This document shows, in pieces, positions 12,466-20,954 of a DNA stretch of 64,000 bases. Source of the stretch: Enterobacter soli ATCC BAA-2102 (GTDB lineage: Bacteria > Pseudomonadota > Gammaproteobacteria > Enterobacterales > Enterobacteriaceae); the NCBI RefSeq assembly GCF_001654845.1, contig NZ_LXES01000019.1, forward strand, positions 1-64,000. The letters are read 5' to 3'. A program made the position numbers and the translations under genes. Numbering within the stretch: position 1 is the stretch's first letter; each line of letters starts with the position of its first letter. The notes beneath the pieces were generated by a model. It searched no databases. It was given only the letters and a program-made list of their open reading frames with translations, and was not told the origin of the DNA.

Positions 12466-13083
12466 TCAGTGCGCGTTGTGCTTGTAATGAAAAACGGGCA
12501 GGCCGAGTTTCAGGCGCAGCGCCAGCATCCGGGCGGTAAAGCCAAACAGCAGCGTGGAGATAACCACCACATCGTGATTAGACACGTAATGCTGCAACGC
12601 AACGTAGAGCACCGCTGCGGCAAAGGATATCCCGGCATACAGCTCTTTCTGGAACACTAACGGAATGCGTTTGCAGAACATATCGCGCAGCACGCCGCCG
12701 AACACCCCCGTGACCACGGCAGCGATAATGGCAATAACCGGGCCTTCACCCATATCCAGCGCGATTTGGGCGCCAATAATCGAAAAGACGATAAGCCCAA
12801 GCGCATCCAGCACCAGAAACAACCGGCGCAGATGGGGCATGACGGGGGCGACAATCGTGGTTAACACCGCGGCCGTTGCCACAATAATCACGTATTCAGG
12901 GTTTTTCACCCAGCCAAGTGGGTAATGGCCCAGCAGAATATCGCGCACGGAGCCACCGCCGAGTGCGGTGGCGGTGGCGATAATGATCACGCCGAAAGTA
13001 TCCATGCGGCGACGTCCGGCAGCGAGTGCGCCGGTCATGGCTTCTGCGGTGATCCCGATAAGATAAAGAATGTGAAGCAGCAT
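12466..13083 (-). CDS. yicG: TRIC-family inner-membrane cation channel protein YicG
   Basis: The 205-residue product has about seven hydrophobic segments and the two-fold repeat of the UPF0126/TRIC family ([11 protein letters not shown] near residue 42 and GGVLRDMFC near 130). Bacterial TRIC homologues form trimeric monovalent-cation channels; a physiological role for YicG is not established. Beyond its promoter side the order departs from K-12, where dinD follows. Confidence 0.9.
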   Translation of the reverse strand: MLLHILYLIGITAEAMTGALAAGRRRMDTFGVIIIATATALGGGSVRDILLGHYPLGWVKNPEYVIIVATAAVLTTIVAPVMPHLRRLFLVLDALGLIVFSIIGAQIALDMGEGPVIAIIAAVVTGVFGGVLRDMFCKRIPLVFQKELYAGISFAAAVLYVALQHYVSNHDVVVISTLLFGFTARMLALRLKLGLPVFHYKHNAH

Positions 13084-13287
13084 ATAACCTCCGGTGTGAA
13101 GGCGTGGAGGTTAGCGATTTGTGCGCAATATCACGATTGAGATTTTCTAAGGTGAAGTGTTTTTGATAATTTTTAGTAATGAATAATTATTGAATTTAAA
13201 TAATTCAATATATTGTTTTATATGGATTATATTTCCGTATTAAGTCTGTATTTACTGAGCGCTTAGTTTATTTTTTACCTATAAAAA

Positions 13288-14196
13288 CTAATCCTTTAAG
13301 GCGATGCGAAGTGGCAGTTTCTCGCGCAGGCGATCGACAGCAATACGAACCTTGAGCGGTAGCCAGCGCGTTTTTGGCCAAACCGCATGAATAGGAAGCC
13401 GGACTCCGGCTGTATCGGGAAGGATCTGAACCAGACGTTTACTGTGCAGTCGTTCGTTAATGAGCCAGTAAGGAAGCCAGGCAATCCCGTCCCCGGCTTC
13501 AGCGGCATCGGCAATCGCATCCAGATCGTCCATAAACAGGCGTCCTTCAGGTCTGAAACGTTCCATCTGCCCCTGGATTGTGAGTTGCCACTCCAGTGGT
13601 CTGGATTTGTTCATGTAATAAATCGCCTGATGTTGCAGAAGCTTGTCAGGTGAATCCGGTGTGCCATATCGGGCCAGGTAAGATGGTGCCGCGCAAAGCC
13701 GCATGTCGTGCCACGATAGCTGGCGAGCAACCAGTTCGCCGCTATCTTCCAGCTGACCATTACGTACGGCGAAGTCGAAACCTTCGTCCACCAGATTAAT
13801 CACGCGATCGCTAAAGGAGAGTTCCAGAATCAGTTCGGGATGCTCCCGAGCCAGCTCCATTAATACAGGCGCCACACAGCGACGCCCAAACAACACGGGC
13901 AAGGATACGCGTAGGCGCCCGCGTAAAACCTGTTTGCCGCTTTCCAGAAGCGCTTGTGCTGATTCCATTTCGCCATGAGCGCGTTGAGCGTGTTCAAGAA
14001 GAAGCTCACCCTCAGCCGTCAGCGTTTGGCTGCGGGTGGTGCGCTGAAACAGCCTGACCCCGAGCCTGCTTTCGAGCCGTGCGATGCTTTTACCCACAGC
14101 AGAGCGCGACAGATGTAGCCGCTCCGCTGCCCTGGCAAAGCTGCCGCTTTCAACCACTTGCAGGAAAAGGTCGATACCATCAAACCGGTTAAGCAT
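13288..14196 (-). CDS. LysR-family transcriptional regulator
   Basis: A 302-residue protein when started at MLNRFDG, the usual LysR N-terminus; the open frame extends 52 codons upstream, but that part runs across the divergent gene's promoter and start. The winged helix-turn-helix (about residues 5-60, AAERLHLSRSAVGKSIARLE) is followed by a LysR substrate-binding domain. It is divergent from the dehydrogenase at 14289 with a 92 base shared promoter, so the likely target is that gene. The effector is unknown. Confidence 0.88.
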   Translation of the reverse strand: MLNRFDGIDLFLQVVESGSFARAAERLHLSRSAVGKSIARLESRLGVRLFQRTTRSQTLTAEGELLLEHAQRAHGEMESAQALLESGKQVLRGRLRVSLPVLFGRRCVAPVLMELAREHPELILELSFSDRVINLVDEGFDFAVRNGQLEDSGELVARQLSWHDMRLCAAPSYLARYGTPDSPDKLLQHQAIYYMNKSRPLEWQLTIQGQMERFRPEGRLFMDDLDAIADAAEAGDGIAWLPYWLINERLHSKRLVQILPDTAGVRLPIHAVWPKTRWLPLKVRIAVDRLREKLPLRIALKD

Positions 14197-14288
14197 TGTC
14201 GCTCCTGAGGCACCAATATGAGGAAAAAGTATCAGCACTGTTGAGTTAATTGCAACGTTATCCTTGTTCCATCGTTTAGCAAATAAGA
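14197..14288. promoter_or_regulatory. Divergent LysR/dehydrogenase promoter region
   Basis: This 92 base spacer separates the two divergent starts. It contains TTGAGTTAATTGCAA around 14240-14256, an imperfect dyad of the T-N11-A type bound by LysR regulators. This is a candidate site only. Confidence 0.35.
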
Positions 14289-15302
14289 ATGAAAAAGATG
14301 AAGTACTGGACAATGAACTCAGCCGGACGCGATAAACTCTCTCTTCAGACACAAACGCTGACAGCGCCGGGGCCGCATGAGGTGCGTGTCAGGGTTAACG
14401 CAGTTGCCCTGAACTATCGCGATAAGCTGATTATTGAAGGCGCTATGCCTGCTGTTTTCCCGCTGACGCCAGCGTCGGATATGGCCGGCGTTGTTGAAGC
14501 GGTGGGGGATAACGTAAGCCAGTTTACGCCAGGCGATCGGGTTATCTCTTCATTTTTCCCTGACTGGATCGAGGGTAAACGTCCTGGCAGCGCAGGTAAG
14601 CCTCACGGTGCAGCACTTGGTGGCGCGTATCCCGGAATGCTGGCGCAACAGATTGTGGTCAACGAAAACTGGCTGGTGGCCTCACCTGAAAGCCTCAGTG
14701 ATGTTGAAGCGAGTACGCTGCCCTGTGCGGGGTTGACGGCCTGGTTTGCCCTGGTGGAGCAGGGGCAACTAAAAGCGGGGGATTCGGTTCTGGTCCAGGG
14801 TACAGGGGGCGTTGCCCTGTTCGCCCTGCAAATCGCCAAAGCTCAGGGAGCGACGGTTTACGTGACCTCATCTGGCGAGGACAAACTCGCAAGCGCGAAG
14901 GCACTGGGCGCCGATTTTGGCATAAACCGGCTTCAGGGCGACTGGGTTGAGCAGGTACTGGAGCTTAGCCACCATCGGGGTATTGATCATGTGGTGGATA
15001 CGGTGGGTGGCTCAAACGTCGCGCGCTCTGTCGCCGTTGTTGCCCCCGGAGGACGCGTGTCGCTGATTGGTGTGCTGGAAGGATCCAATATCGTTGTACC
15101 GGGTGGGCTGATGTTGATGAAGTCTGCTGTGATTCAGGGCATTGGTGTGGGTCACCGCAGGGCATTGGCCGACCTTGTTCATGCTGTGGATGCTACACGT
15201 ATCAAACCTGTAATCGACAGCACCTGGACGCTGGAACAACTCCCTGAAGCACTGGCGCGGCTGGACAGCGGACCATTTGGCAAGATTGTGGTTACGCTAT
15301 AA
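14289..15302 (+). CDS. Medium-chain (quinone-reductase-like) alcohol dehydrogenase
   Basis: A 337-residue MDR-superfamily oxidoreductase. The N-terminal GroES-like domain (about 25-130) is followed by a Rossmann fold with VQGTGGVALFALQIA near 166-180 for NAD(P)H. The GHE zinc motif of classical alcohol dehydrogenases is absent: the equivalent stretch reads ASDMAGVVEAVG. A zinc-independent quinone or enone reductase activity is therefore more likely. The substrate is unknown. Start MKKMKY or MKYWT three codons later; neither has a strong ribosome site. It is probably controlled by the divergent LysR gene and ends at a strong terminator. Confidence 0.85.
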   Translation: MKKMKYWTMNSAGRDKLSLQTQTLTAPGPHEVRVRVNAVALNYRDKLIIEGAMPAVFPLTPASDMAGVVEAVGDNVSQFTPGDRVISSFFPDWIEGKRPGSAGKPHGAALGGAYPGMLAQQIVVNENWLVASPESLSDVEASTLPCAGLTAWFALVEQGQLKAGDSVLVQGTGGVALFALQIAKAQGATVYVTSSGEDKLASAKALGADFGINRLQGDWVEQVLELSHHRGIDHVVDTVGGSNVARSVAVVAPGGRVSLIGVLEGSNIVVPGGLMLMKSAVIQGIGVGHRRALADLVHAVDATRIKPVIDSTWTLEQLPEALARLDSGPFGKIVVTL

Positions 15303-15326
15303 AAAAAGCCCCTCTGGGGCTTTTTT
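15301..15326. terminator. Bidirectional terminator between dehydrogenase gene and ada
   Basis: AAAAAAGCCCC-TCT-GGGGCTTTTTT is a strong stem with A and T tracts on both sides. It can end the plus-strand dehydrogenase transcript and the minus-strand ada transcript. It overlaps the dehydrogenase stop. Confidence 0.85.
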
Positions 15327-15365
15327 CTGACCGCGATATACCGCCTGGCGGGTACAACGGAATGC

Positions 15366-16424
15366 TCAGAGATGCGCTTTCCTGATTTTATCTTCGTGGC
15401 TAATCAACCACGCTTTACGCGCAATTCCCCCGCCGTAACCGGTCATAGAGCCATCCTTGCCAATAATGCGATGGCACGGGATAACAATCGCGACACGATT
15501 CGCGCCATTCGCTGAGGCAACAGCGCGCACGGCAGTCGGTTTGCCAATCTCCGTCGCAAGGGCCTGATAATGTGCGGTATCACCAAACGAAATGCCCTGT
15601 AATCCCTCCCAGACGCTTCGCTGGAACTCGCTGCCGGGTGTATCAAGCGGCACATCGAATGATTGCCGCACGCCGGCAAAGTATTCCCCCATTTCTTTCT
15701 CAGCCTGGCGGGTATGGGCGTTTTCCCCTGCGATAATGTTCGCATTGAACAGGTGTTGCAGATCCCTGAATTCGGTTTCCAGCGCCCGACGGTCGACAAA
15801 TTCCAGCAGACAAACCCCGCGCTCAGTGGCGCAGACAAACATTGGGCCCAGAGGGGTGGTAAAGCGATGAATGAGGATTATCTCTTTGCGTGTGCCGGGT
15901 GAGGAGCCTGTCAGTTTTTTACAGGTGTAGCCAAAACCGCTTAAGGATCCGTAACCATTGTCGAACGCAACCTCGGTTGTTGAACGACCGGTTTTTAGCT
16001 CCTGTAGCGCCACGTTAACCCGCTGCATCCGCTGAAAGGCCTGAAACGTTATCCCGTGGTTTTGCAGGAACCAGCGCCGTACCCGCTCCGGGCTGATGCC
16101 GTTCTGACGCAGTTCAGTATCGCTGATGCGTTCTTTGGGTTGTACGCGTAGCAGCTTTAGCGCGTGTTCAATGAAATCGGGCGCAGTACTGGCGTTCTCT
16201 GTTGGGCGACACACCTTGCACGGGCGAAACCCGGCATCCAGAGCGGATTTAAAGTCAGTATAAAATTCAACATTCTCTCGCTTTGGCTTTCGCGCGCGGC
16301 ATACCGAGATGCAAAACACGCCGGTGGTTTTAACGCCCACGAAAAAAACGCCGGTAAATTCTTCTGCACGGTTGAGTAATGCCTGATACCAGATATCGCA
16401 CTGGGTATTATCGGTTATTTTCAT
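15366..16424 (-). CDS. ada: Ada: methylation-responsive activator and O6-alkylguanine/phosphotriester repair protein
   Basis: Removes methyl groups from DNA phosphotriesters and O6-methylguanine, and in the methylated state activates the adaptive response. It has 352 residues from MKITDN. All functional elements are present: zinc ligands C38, C42, C69 and C72 (C38 is the phosphotriester acceptor in E. coli), an AraC-type helix-turn-helix (about 90-180) and the O6-methylguanine acceptor C317 in the PCHR motif. Its first 17 bases overlap the end of the upstream PEP-mutase-family gene, which indicates co-transcription. In K-12 ada sits elsewhere, next to alkB; no alkB is seen here. Confidence 0.92.
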   Translation of the reverse strand: MKITDNTQCDIWYQALLNRAEEFTGVFFVGVKTTGVFCISVCRARKPKRENVEFYTDFKSALDAGFRPCKVCRPTENASTAPDFIEHALKLLRVQPKERISDTELRQNGISPERVRRWFLQNHGITFQAFQRMQRVNVALQELKTGRSTTEVAFDNGYGSLSGFGYTCKKLTGSSPGTRKEIILIHRFTTPLGPMFVCATERGVCLLEFVDRRALETEFRDLQHLFNANIIAGENAHTRQAEKEMGEYFAGVRQSFDVPLDTPGSEFQRSVWEGLQGISFGDTAHYQALATEIGKPTAVRAVASANGANRVAIVIPCHRIIGKDGSMTGYGGGIARKAWLISHEDKIRKAHL

Positions 16425-17172
16425 GGTCAAAAACGTCCGAGAAAGAGTGGTTTGCCTGAATCTTACAGAGTAAATCTGTGAGCCGCGTTTGCAGGTTAGC
16501 ATGGATAAAATTACCCATCGAAATGCGCTTTACACCCAGTGAGGACAGAGTCCTGAAATCTGGCAGTGAAGGCATACACATCACGTTTAAAGGTACTGCG
16601 ATTTCGCTGGCAAGGGCGGCAATATCGTCAGAACGGGTCACGCAAGGGACAAATAATCCATGTGCGCCCTGCTCGGTATATAACCGGCCACGATAGAGCG
16701 TCTCTTCCAGCGTATTTTCACAATTCAGTAAAAACGTATCGGTACGCACATTAAAAAACATACCGGGACAGGCCAGAGTCAGCTCGCGCAGCTTGTCGGC
16801 AAAGTGTATTGCATCCACCAGGCTGCGTTCGTGATTGATAACCCGGCTGTCTTCAATATTGATCCCCACTACGCCCAGGTGCGCCAGGCGGTGAATATTA
16901 TCAATCACCTGGTCAGTGGTATCGCCGTAACCAGCTTCAAGATCCACGCTTAAGGGCAACTCTGTAACTGTTTTGATACGGGAAACGATAAAGAACAACT
17001 CGTCAAAACTCATGCCTTCGCCGTCTTCGTACCCTAACATCGTGGCAATAGCGGCGCTGGACGTACCCAGTGCTTCATATCCCGCCTGTTCAGCGGCGAG
17101 AGCACTGCTGGCATCCCAGACGTTGGCGATAAGCAATGGCTGGGGCTGATGGTGAAGTGCGTTGAAGTCCAT
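16408..17172 (-). CDS. Isocitrate lyase / PEP mutase family protein
   Basis: A 254-residue TIM-barrel protein of the ICL/PEPM superfamily, started at MDFNAL behind a good AGGAG. It has the family's metal and substrate residues in SVDLEAGYGD (about residue 84 onward), NIEDS (near 111) and VRTDTF (near 148). Members cleave or form C-C or C-P bonds next to carboxylates (PEP mutase, methylisocitrate lyase, oxaloacetate decarboxylase); the real substrate cannot be read from the sequence. Its 3' end overlaps the ada start by 17 bases, so the two are probably one transcript, in a block absent from this place in K-12. Confidence 0.88.
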   Translation of the reverse strand: MDFNALHHQPQPLLIANVWDASSALAAEQAGYEALGTSSAAIATMLGYEDGEGMSFDELFFIVSRIKTVTELPLSVDLEAGYGDTTDQVIDNIHRLAHLGVVGINIEDSRVINHERSLVDAIHFADKLRELTLACPGMFFNVRTDTFLLNCENTLEETLYRGRLYTEQGAHGLFVPCVTRSDDIAALASEIAVPLNVMCMPSLPDFRTLSSLGVKRISMGNFIHANLQTRLTDLLCKIQANHSFSDVFDHENNR

Positions 17173-17270
17173 GATTTTCTCCTGTTGTGATGTGCAGTAT
17201 GAATGTGCCGCGTCAGGCACAGCTCTCACAACCGAAAATCGGACGAGCATTTTTTCGAGGGCTCAAAATG

Positions 17271-17299
17271 AAAAAGGCCACTGTTTACAGTGGCCTTTT
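17271..17299. terminator. Terminator of yicC
   Basis: A 12 bp stem (AAAAGGCCACTG with complement, TTTA loop) has A and T tracts on either side. It lies just past the yicC stop on the minus strand and could work both ways. Confidence 0.85.
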
Positions 17300-17318
17300 C
17301 TCACGTGACTGCGGGAGA

Positions 17319-18182
17319 TTATTCGATGTTCTGGATCTGCTCGCGCATCTGCTCAATAAGCACTTTCAGCTCAATGGCAGAATTAGTGACGTCGGAATTG
17401 ATGGATTTAGACGCCAGGGTGTTCGACTCGCGGTTAAACTCCTGCATCATAAAATCGAGGCGACGACCTACAGCTTCTTTTTTCTTCAGAATGTTGTAGG
17501 TTTCTTTCACGTGCGCTTCCAGACGGTCCAGCTCTTCTGCAACGTCCACGCGCTGCGCCATCAGCACCAGCTCTTGTTCCAGACGGTTGTTTTCTAACTG
17601 AACTTCGGCTTCTTCCAGTTTCGCCACCAGGCGCTCGCGCTGCCATTGCAGCACTTCTGGCATATGGGCACGGACTTTGGTGACTTCGGTGCTGACACCT
17701 TCAAGGCGTTGCTCAATCAGGGCTTTCAGCGCCTGACCTTCCGTTTCACGGGCAACGATAAAGTCATCCAGGGTGCCATCGAGAGCGGCAAGGATTTCCG
17801 CAGCGATAGCATCCAGATCCTGTTCACCGGCGGCCATGACGCCAGGCCAGCGCAGAATATCAACCGGATTGATTTCGCCTTCATCACTCTGCATTTTGAC
17901 CCAGTTCGCCGCATTGACGAGCTGTTTTGCCAGTTTTTCGTTGAGGATCAGTTCGCCCTGCGCGCTGGCATCGGGCTCAAAACGCAGGTTACATTCTACT
18001 TTACCGCGCGTCAGGCGAGTACGGATACGCTCACGCACAACAGGCTCAAGGCTGCGGAACTGCTCCGGCATACGGAAATAAGTTTCCAGGTAGCGCTGGT
18101 TTACCGAGCGCATTTCCCAGGTCGCGCTGCCCCAGCTGCCCTTGATTTCACGCCGGGCGTAGGCGGTCATACTGCGGATCAT
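17319..18182 (-). CDS. yicC: YicC-family endoribonuclease
   Basis: The 287-residue product is nearly identical to E. coli YicC. Start at MIRSMT with GGGA upstream; the in-frame ATG two codons earlier is less likely. The family has N-terminal YicC (about 1-155) and C-terminal DUF1732 (about 205-287) domains. It is now regarded as an RNA-processing enzyme that in E. coli has been linked to decay of small RNAs such as RyhB. Divergent from rph across about 125 bases, as in E. coli. Confidence 0.93.
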   Translation of the reverse strand: MIRSMTAYARREIKGSWGSATWEMRSVNQRYLETYFRMPEQFRSLEPVVRERIRTRLTRGKVECNLRFEPDASAQGELILNEKLAKQLVNAANWVKMQSDEGEINPVDILRWPGVMAAGEQDLDAIAAEILAALDGTLDDFIVARETEGQALKALIEQRLEGVSTEVTKVRAHMPEVLQWQRERLVAKLEEAEVQLENNRLEQELVLMAQRVDVAEELDRLEAHVKETYNILKKKEAVGRRLDFMMQEFNRESNTLASKSINSDVTNSAIELKVLIEQMREQIQNIE

Positions 18183-18307
18183 AGACATTCCCGTTTTTAA
18201 AGGAGAGATGGGGGGATTATAGCTTTCAGGACTTTGTCAGGATAGGAATAAGCGCGTTTAATCCGTATAATGCGCAGCCACATTCGTTTCAAGCCGGAGA
18301 ATTCATC

Positions 18308-19024
18308 ATGCGTCCAGCAGGTCGTAGCGCCAATCAGGTGCGCCCCGTCACCCTGACCCGTAACTATACAAAACACGCTGAAGGCTCCGTGCTGGTTGAA
18401 TTTGGTGATACCAAAGTTCTGTGCACCGCGTCCATCGAAGAAGGTGTACCGCGTTTCCTGAAAGGTCAGGGCCAGGGCTGGATCACCGCGGAATACGGCA
18501 TGTTGCCGCGTTCAACCCATACCCGTAACGCGCGTGAAGCGGCGAAGGGCAAGCAGGGCGGCCGTACTATGGAAATTCAGCGCCTGATCGCACGTGCGCT
18601 GCGCGCCGCTGTAGATCTGAAAACGCTGGGTGAGTTCACCATTACCCTGGACTGCGATGTTATCCAGGCCGACGGCGGTACGCGTACGGCGTCCATCACC
18701 GGTGCCTGTGTTGCACTGGCCGATGCCCTGAATAATCTGGTTGCTGCGGGCAAGCTGAAAACCAACCCACTGAAAGGGATGGTTGCTGCGGTTTCTGTGG
18801 GTATCGTGAATGGCGAAGCGCTTTGCGACCTGGAATACGTTGAAGATTCCGCCGCAGAAACCGACATGAACGTGGTCATGACCGAAGATGGTCGAATTAT
18901 TGAAGTGCAGGGCACGGCAGAAGGCGAGCCGTTCACTCACGAAGAGCTTCTTACCTTGCTGGCTTTGGCCCGAGGGGGAATCGAATCCATTGTAACGACG
19001 CAGAAGGCGGCGTTAGAAAATTGA
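18308..19024 (+). CDS. rph: Ribonuclease PH (intact)
   Basis: Phosphorolytic 3'-5' exoribonuclease that trims tRNA 3' ends. It has 238 residues, full length. The frameshift that truncates rph in E. coli K-12 is absent, so the natural rph-pyrE transcription-translation coupling should be intact. The PH fold and the phosphate-binding region ([19 protein letters not shown], about residues 79-97) are present. Translation of rph is what sets read-through at the pyrE attenuator in enterobacteria. Confidence 0.97.
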   Translation: MRPAGRSANQVRPVTLTRNYTKHAEGSVLVEFGDTKVLCTASIEEGVPRFLKGQGQGWITAEYGMLPRSTHTRNAREAAKGKQGGRTMEIQRLIARALRAAVDLKTLGEFTITLDCDVIQADGGTRTASITGACVALADALNNLVAAGKLKTNPLKGMVAAVSVGIVNGEALCDLEYVEDSAAETDMNVVMTEDGRIIEVQGTAEGEPFTHEELLTLLALARGGIESIVTTQKAALEN

Positions 19025-19030
19025 TTTTAA

Positions 19031-19058
19031 AGGCGACTGATGAGTCGCCTTTTTTTTG
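19031..19058 (+). terminator. pyrE attenuator
   Basis: The AGGCGACT-GATG-AGTCGCCT hairpin plus eight T's lies between the rph stop and pyrE. In E. coli the corresponding hairpin gives UTP-sensitive attenuation: low UTP slows polymerase, the ribosome finishing rph stays close behind, and the hairpin fails to form. The rph stop here is seven bases before the stem, which fits that mechanism. Confidence 0.9.
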
Positions 19059-19096
19059 TCCGTAGAAAAACAAAAAGTCATTTGAGGAGTAAGCCC

Positions 19097-19738
19097 ATGA
19101 AACCGTATCAGCGCCAGTTTATTGAGTTTGCGCTTAACAAGCAGGTACTTAAGTTTGGCGAATTTACGCTGAAATCCGGGCGCAAAAGCCCCTATTTCTT
19201 CAATGCCGGGCTGTTTAATACCGGGCGTGATCTGGCACTGTTAGGCCGTTTCTACGCAGAAGCGCTGGTGGATTCAGGGATTGATTTCGACCTGCTGTTT
19301 GGCCCGGCTTACAAAGGTATCCCGATTGCGACGACTACCGCTGTTGCGCTTGCGGAACACCACGACCGCGATGTGCCGTACTGCTTTAACCGTAAAGAGG
19401 CCAAAACCCACGGTGAAGGTGGCAACCTGGTGGGCAGTGCGCTGCAAGGCCGTGTGATGCTGGTAGACGATGTGATCACTGCGGGTACAGCGATCCGCGA
19501 ATCAATGGAAATCATCCAGGCAAACGGCGCAACGCTTGCGGGCGTGCTGATCTCTCTGGATCGTCAGGAGCGTGGACGCGGCGAAATTTCTGCTATTCAG
19601 GAAGTGGAGCGTGATTACGGCTGCAAAGTGACGTCAATCATCACCCTGAAAGACCTGATTGCGTATCTGGAAGAAAAACCAGAGATGGCGGACCATCTGG
19701 TATCGGTGCGTGCGTATCGGGAAGCGTTCGGCGTGTAA
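19097..19738 (+). CDS. pyrE: Orotate phosphoribosyltransferase
   Basis: Converts orotate and PRPP to OMP in pyrimidine synthesis. It has 213 residues, as in E. coli. Start at MKPYQR behind TTGAGGAGT; the frame continues upstream but runs through the attenuator. The PRPP-binding signature [13 protein letters not shown] is at about residues 119-131. Downstream of rph and controlled by the attenuator. Confidence 0.97.
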   Translation: MKPYQRQFIEFALNKQVLKFGEFTLKSGRKSPYFFNAGLFNTGRDLALLGRFYAEALVDSGIDFDLLFGPAYKGIPIATTTAVALAEHHDRDVPYCFNRKEAKTHGEGGNLVGSALQGRVMLVDDVITAGTAIRESMEIIQANGATLAGVLISLDRQERGRGEISAIQEVERDYGCKVTSIITLKDLIAYLEEKPEMADHLVSVRAYREAFGV

Positions 19739-19745
19739 TTCAATT

Positions 19746-19771
19746 GCCCGGTGACGTAACGCTCACCGGGC
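19746..19771. repeat. REP-like palindrome between pyrE and slmA
   Basis: GCCCGGTGA / TCACCGGGC stems of 9 bp flank an 8 base loop CGTAACGC. The same core occurs in the palindrome after mutM. It sits between two convergent genes and may stabilise or end both messages. Confidence 0.75.
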
Positions 19772-19778
19772 CTGAATA

Positions 19779-20375
19779 CTACTGCAATTGCGCCGCTACT
19801 AACGGCCATCGGGCGTCAAAATCGTCCGTTGGGCTGTATTTGAATTCGCTGCGCACAAAGCGGGAGAGCATACCCTCGCAAAACGCCAGAATCTGGCTTG
19901 CCAGCAGCGTTTCGTCAGTGACATACCCCTCACCTTCGCGCATTTTCTTCTCTCGCAGTACCTGGCGCAGCTGCGCTTCGATGCGTTCAAAGAGCTGATT
20001 AATGCGGCCCTGGAGTCTGTCCTGTTCAAACATCAGTGCGTGGCCCGTCAGAATGCGGGTTAAACCTGGGTTACGTTCGCCAAAACCCAGAATCAACAGC
20101 ACAATCAGACGCAGACGCGCGGTGGTGTCTTTCTCATCTTTCAGAATCAGGTTGATGCGCGTGATCAGGCTGTCTTCGATAAACTCGATCAGGCTGTCAA
20201 ACATCCGGGTTTTGCTGGGAAAATGACGGTATAGCGCTGCCTCTGACACGCCAACAGAAGCGGCCAGTTTTGCAGTGGTGATGCGTTGACTGCCATCGCT
20301 GGATTCAAGCATCAGAGCCAGAGATTGAAGTATTTCTTCGCGACGATTCCTTTTCGCAGTTTGTTTTTCTGCCAT
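19779..20375 (-). CDS. slmA: Nucleoid occlusion factor SlmA
   Basis: TetR-family DNA-binding protein that blocks FtsZ ring assembly over the nucleoid. It has 198 residues, the same length as and nearly identical to E. coli SlmA. The N-terminal helix-turn-helix (about 28-50, [20 protein letters not shown]) is conserved. Last of the coaBC-dut-slmA run on the minus strand, 120 bases after dut. Confidence 0.96.
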   Translation of the reverse strand: MAEKQTAKRNRREEILQSLALMLESSDGSQRITTAKLAASVGVSEAALYRHFPSKTRMFDSLIEFIEDSLITRINLILKDEKDTTARLRLIVLLILGFGERNPGLTRILTGHALMFEQDRLQGRINQLFERIEAQLRQVLREKKMREGEGYVTDETLLASQILAFCEGMLSRFVRSEFKYSPTDDFDARWPLVAAQLQ

Positions 20376-20428
20376 GTTACAAAATACCCCTGAAAATAAT
20401 CACTTGCCAGGCTGGCATCCACGCAGCG

Positions 20429-20457
20429 ACCGCAAACTGGCGTTTGCGGTTTTTTAT
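20429..20457 (+). terminator. Plus-strand terminator inside the dut-slmA gap
   Basis: ACCGCAAAC-TGGC-GTTTGCGGT is a perfect 9 bp stem followed on the plus strand by a T-rich run. Both flanking genes are read on the minus strand, where the hairpin has no U tract, so the orientation is opposite to the genes. Confidence 0.65.
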
Positions 20458-20495
20458 TGCATTATGGCGCTGTGGGACGCGTCTTTATTGGGCGA

Positions 20496-20954
20496 TTATT
20501 TACGCCCGGAATGGCCGAAGCCGCCTTCGCCGCGGTCGGTGGCATCAAAGTCTTCCACCAGGTTAAATTCTGCCTGCACCACCGGTACAAATACCATCTG
20601 CGCGATGCGTTCGCCCGGTTCAATGGTGAAGCTGTCCTGACCACGGTTCCAGACGGAAACCATCAGTTGACCCTGATAGTCAGAGTCGATAAGACCAACC
20701 AGGTTACCCAGCACGATACCATGCTTGTGACCCAGGCCAGAGCGAGGCAGGATCACCGCTGCCAGCGACGGGTCAGCAATGTGAATCGCCAGCCCGGTCG
20801 GGAGCAGGGTGGTTGCACCCGGCGCCAGCTCTACGGCGTCATCGAGACAGGCACGCAGGTCAAGACCGGCTGAGCCGGAGGTGGCATAGGTTGGCAGCGG
20901 AAATTGCTGACCAACACGCGGGTCCAGAATCTTAACGTCGATTTTTTTCATCAT
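20496..20954 (-). CDS. dut: Deoxyuridine triphosphatase (dUTPase)
   Basis: Hydrolyses dUTP to dUMP and pyrophosphate, keeping uracil out of DNA and supplying dTMP synthesis. It has 152 residues from MMKKID, or 151 from the second ATG. All five dUTPase motifs are visible, including [15 protein letters not shown] with the catalytic Asp, and the C-terminal GGFGHSG arm. The first 23 bases overlap the end of coaBC, so translation is probably coupled. Confidence 0.96.
   Translation of the reverse strand: MMKKIDVKILDPRVGQQFPLPTYATSGSAGLDLRACLDDAVELAPGATTLLPTGLAIHIADPSLAAVILPRSGLGHKHGIVLGNLVGLIDSDYQGQLMVSVWNRGQDSFTIEPGERIAQMVFVPVVQAEFNLVEDFDATDRGEGGFGHSGRK

Noticed and set aside
13123-13287. Possible small gene or RNA in the AT-rich gap between yicG and the LysR gene
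   Set aside because: No open frame, promoter pair or stable hairpin with a T tract is visible. I see nothing beyond AT richness.
12466-18182. Prophage or integrative element in the yicG-yicC accessory block
   Set aside because: There is no integrase, tRNA target, direct repeat or phage-like gene. All genes are metabolic, regulatory or repair types.
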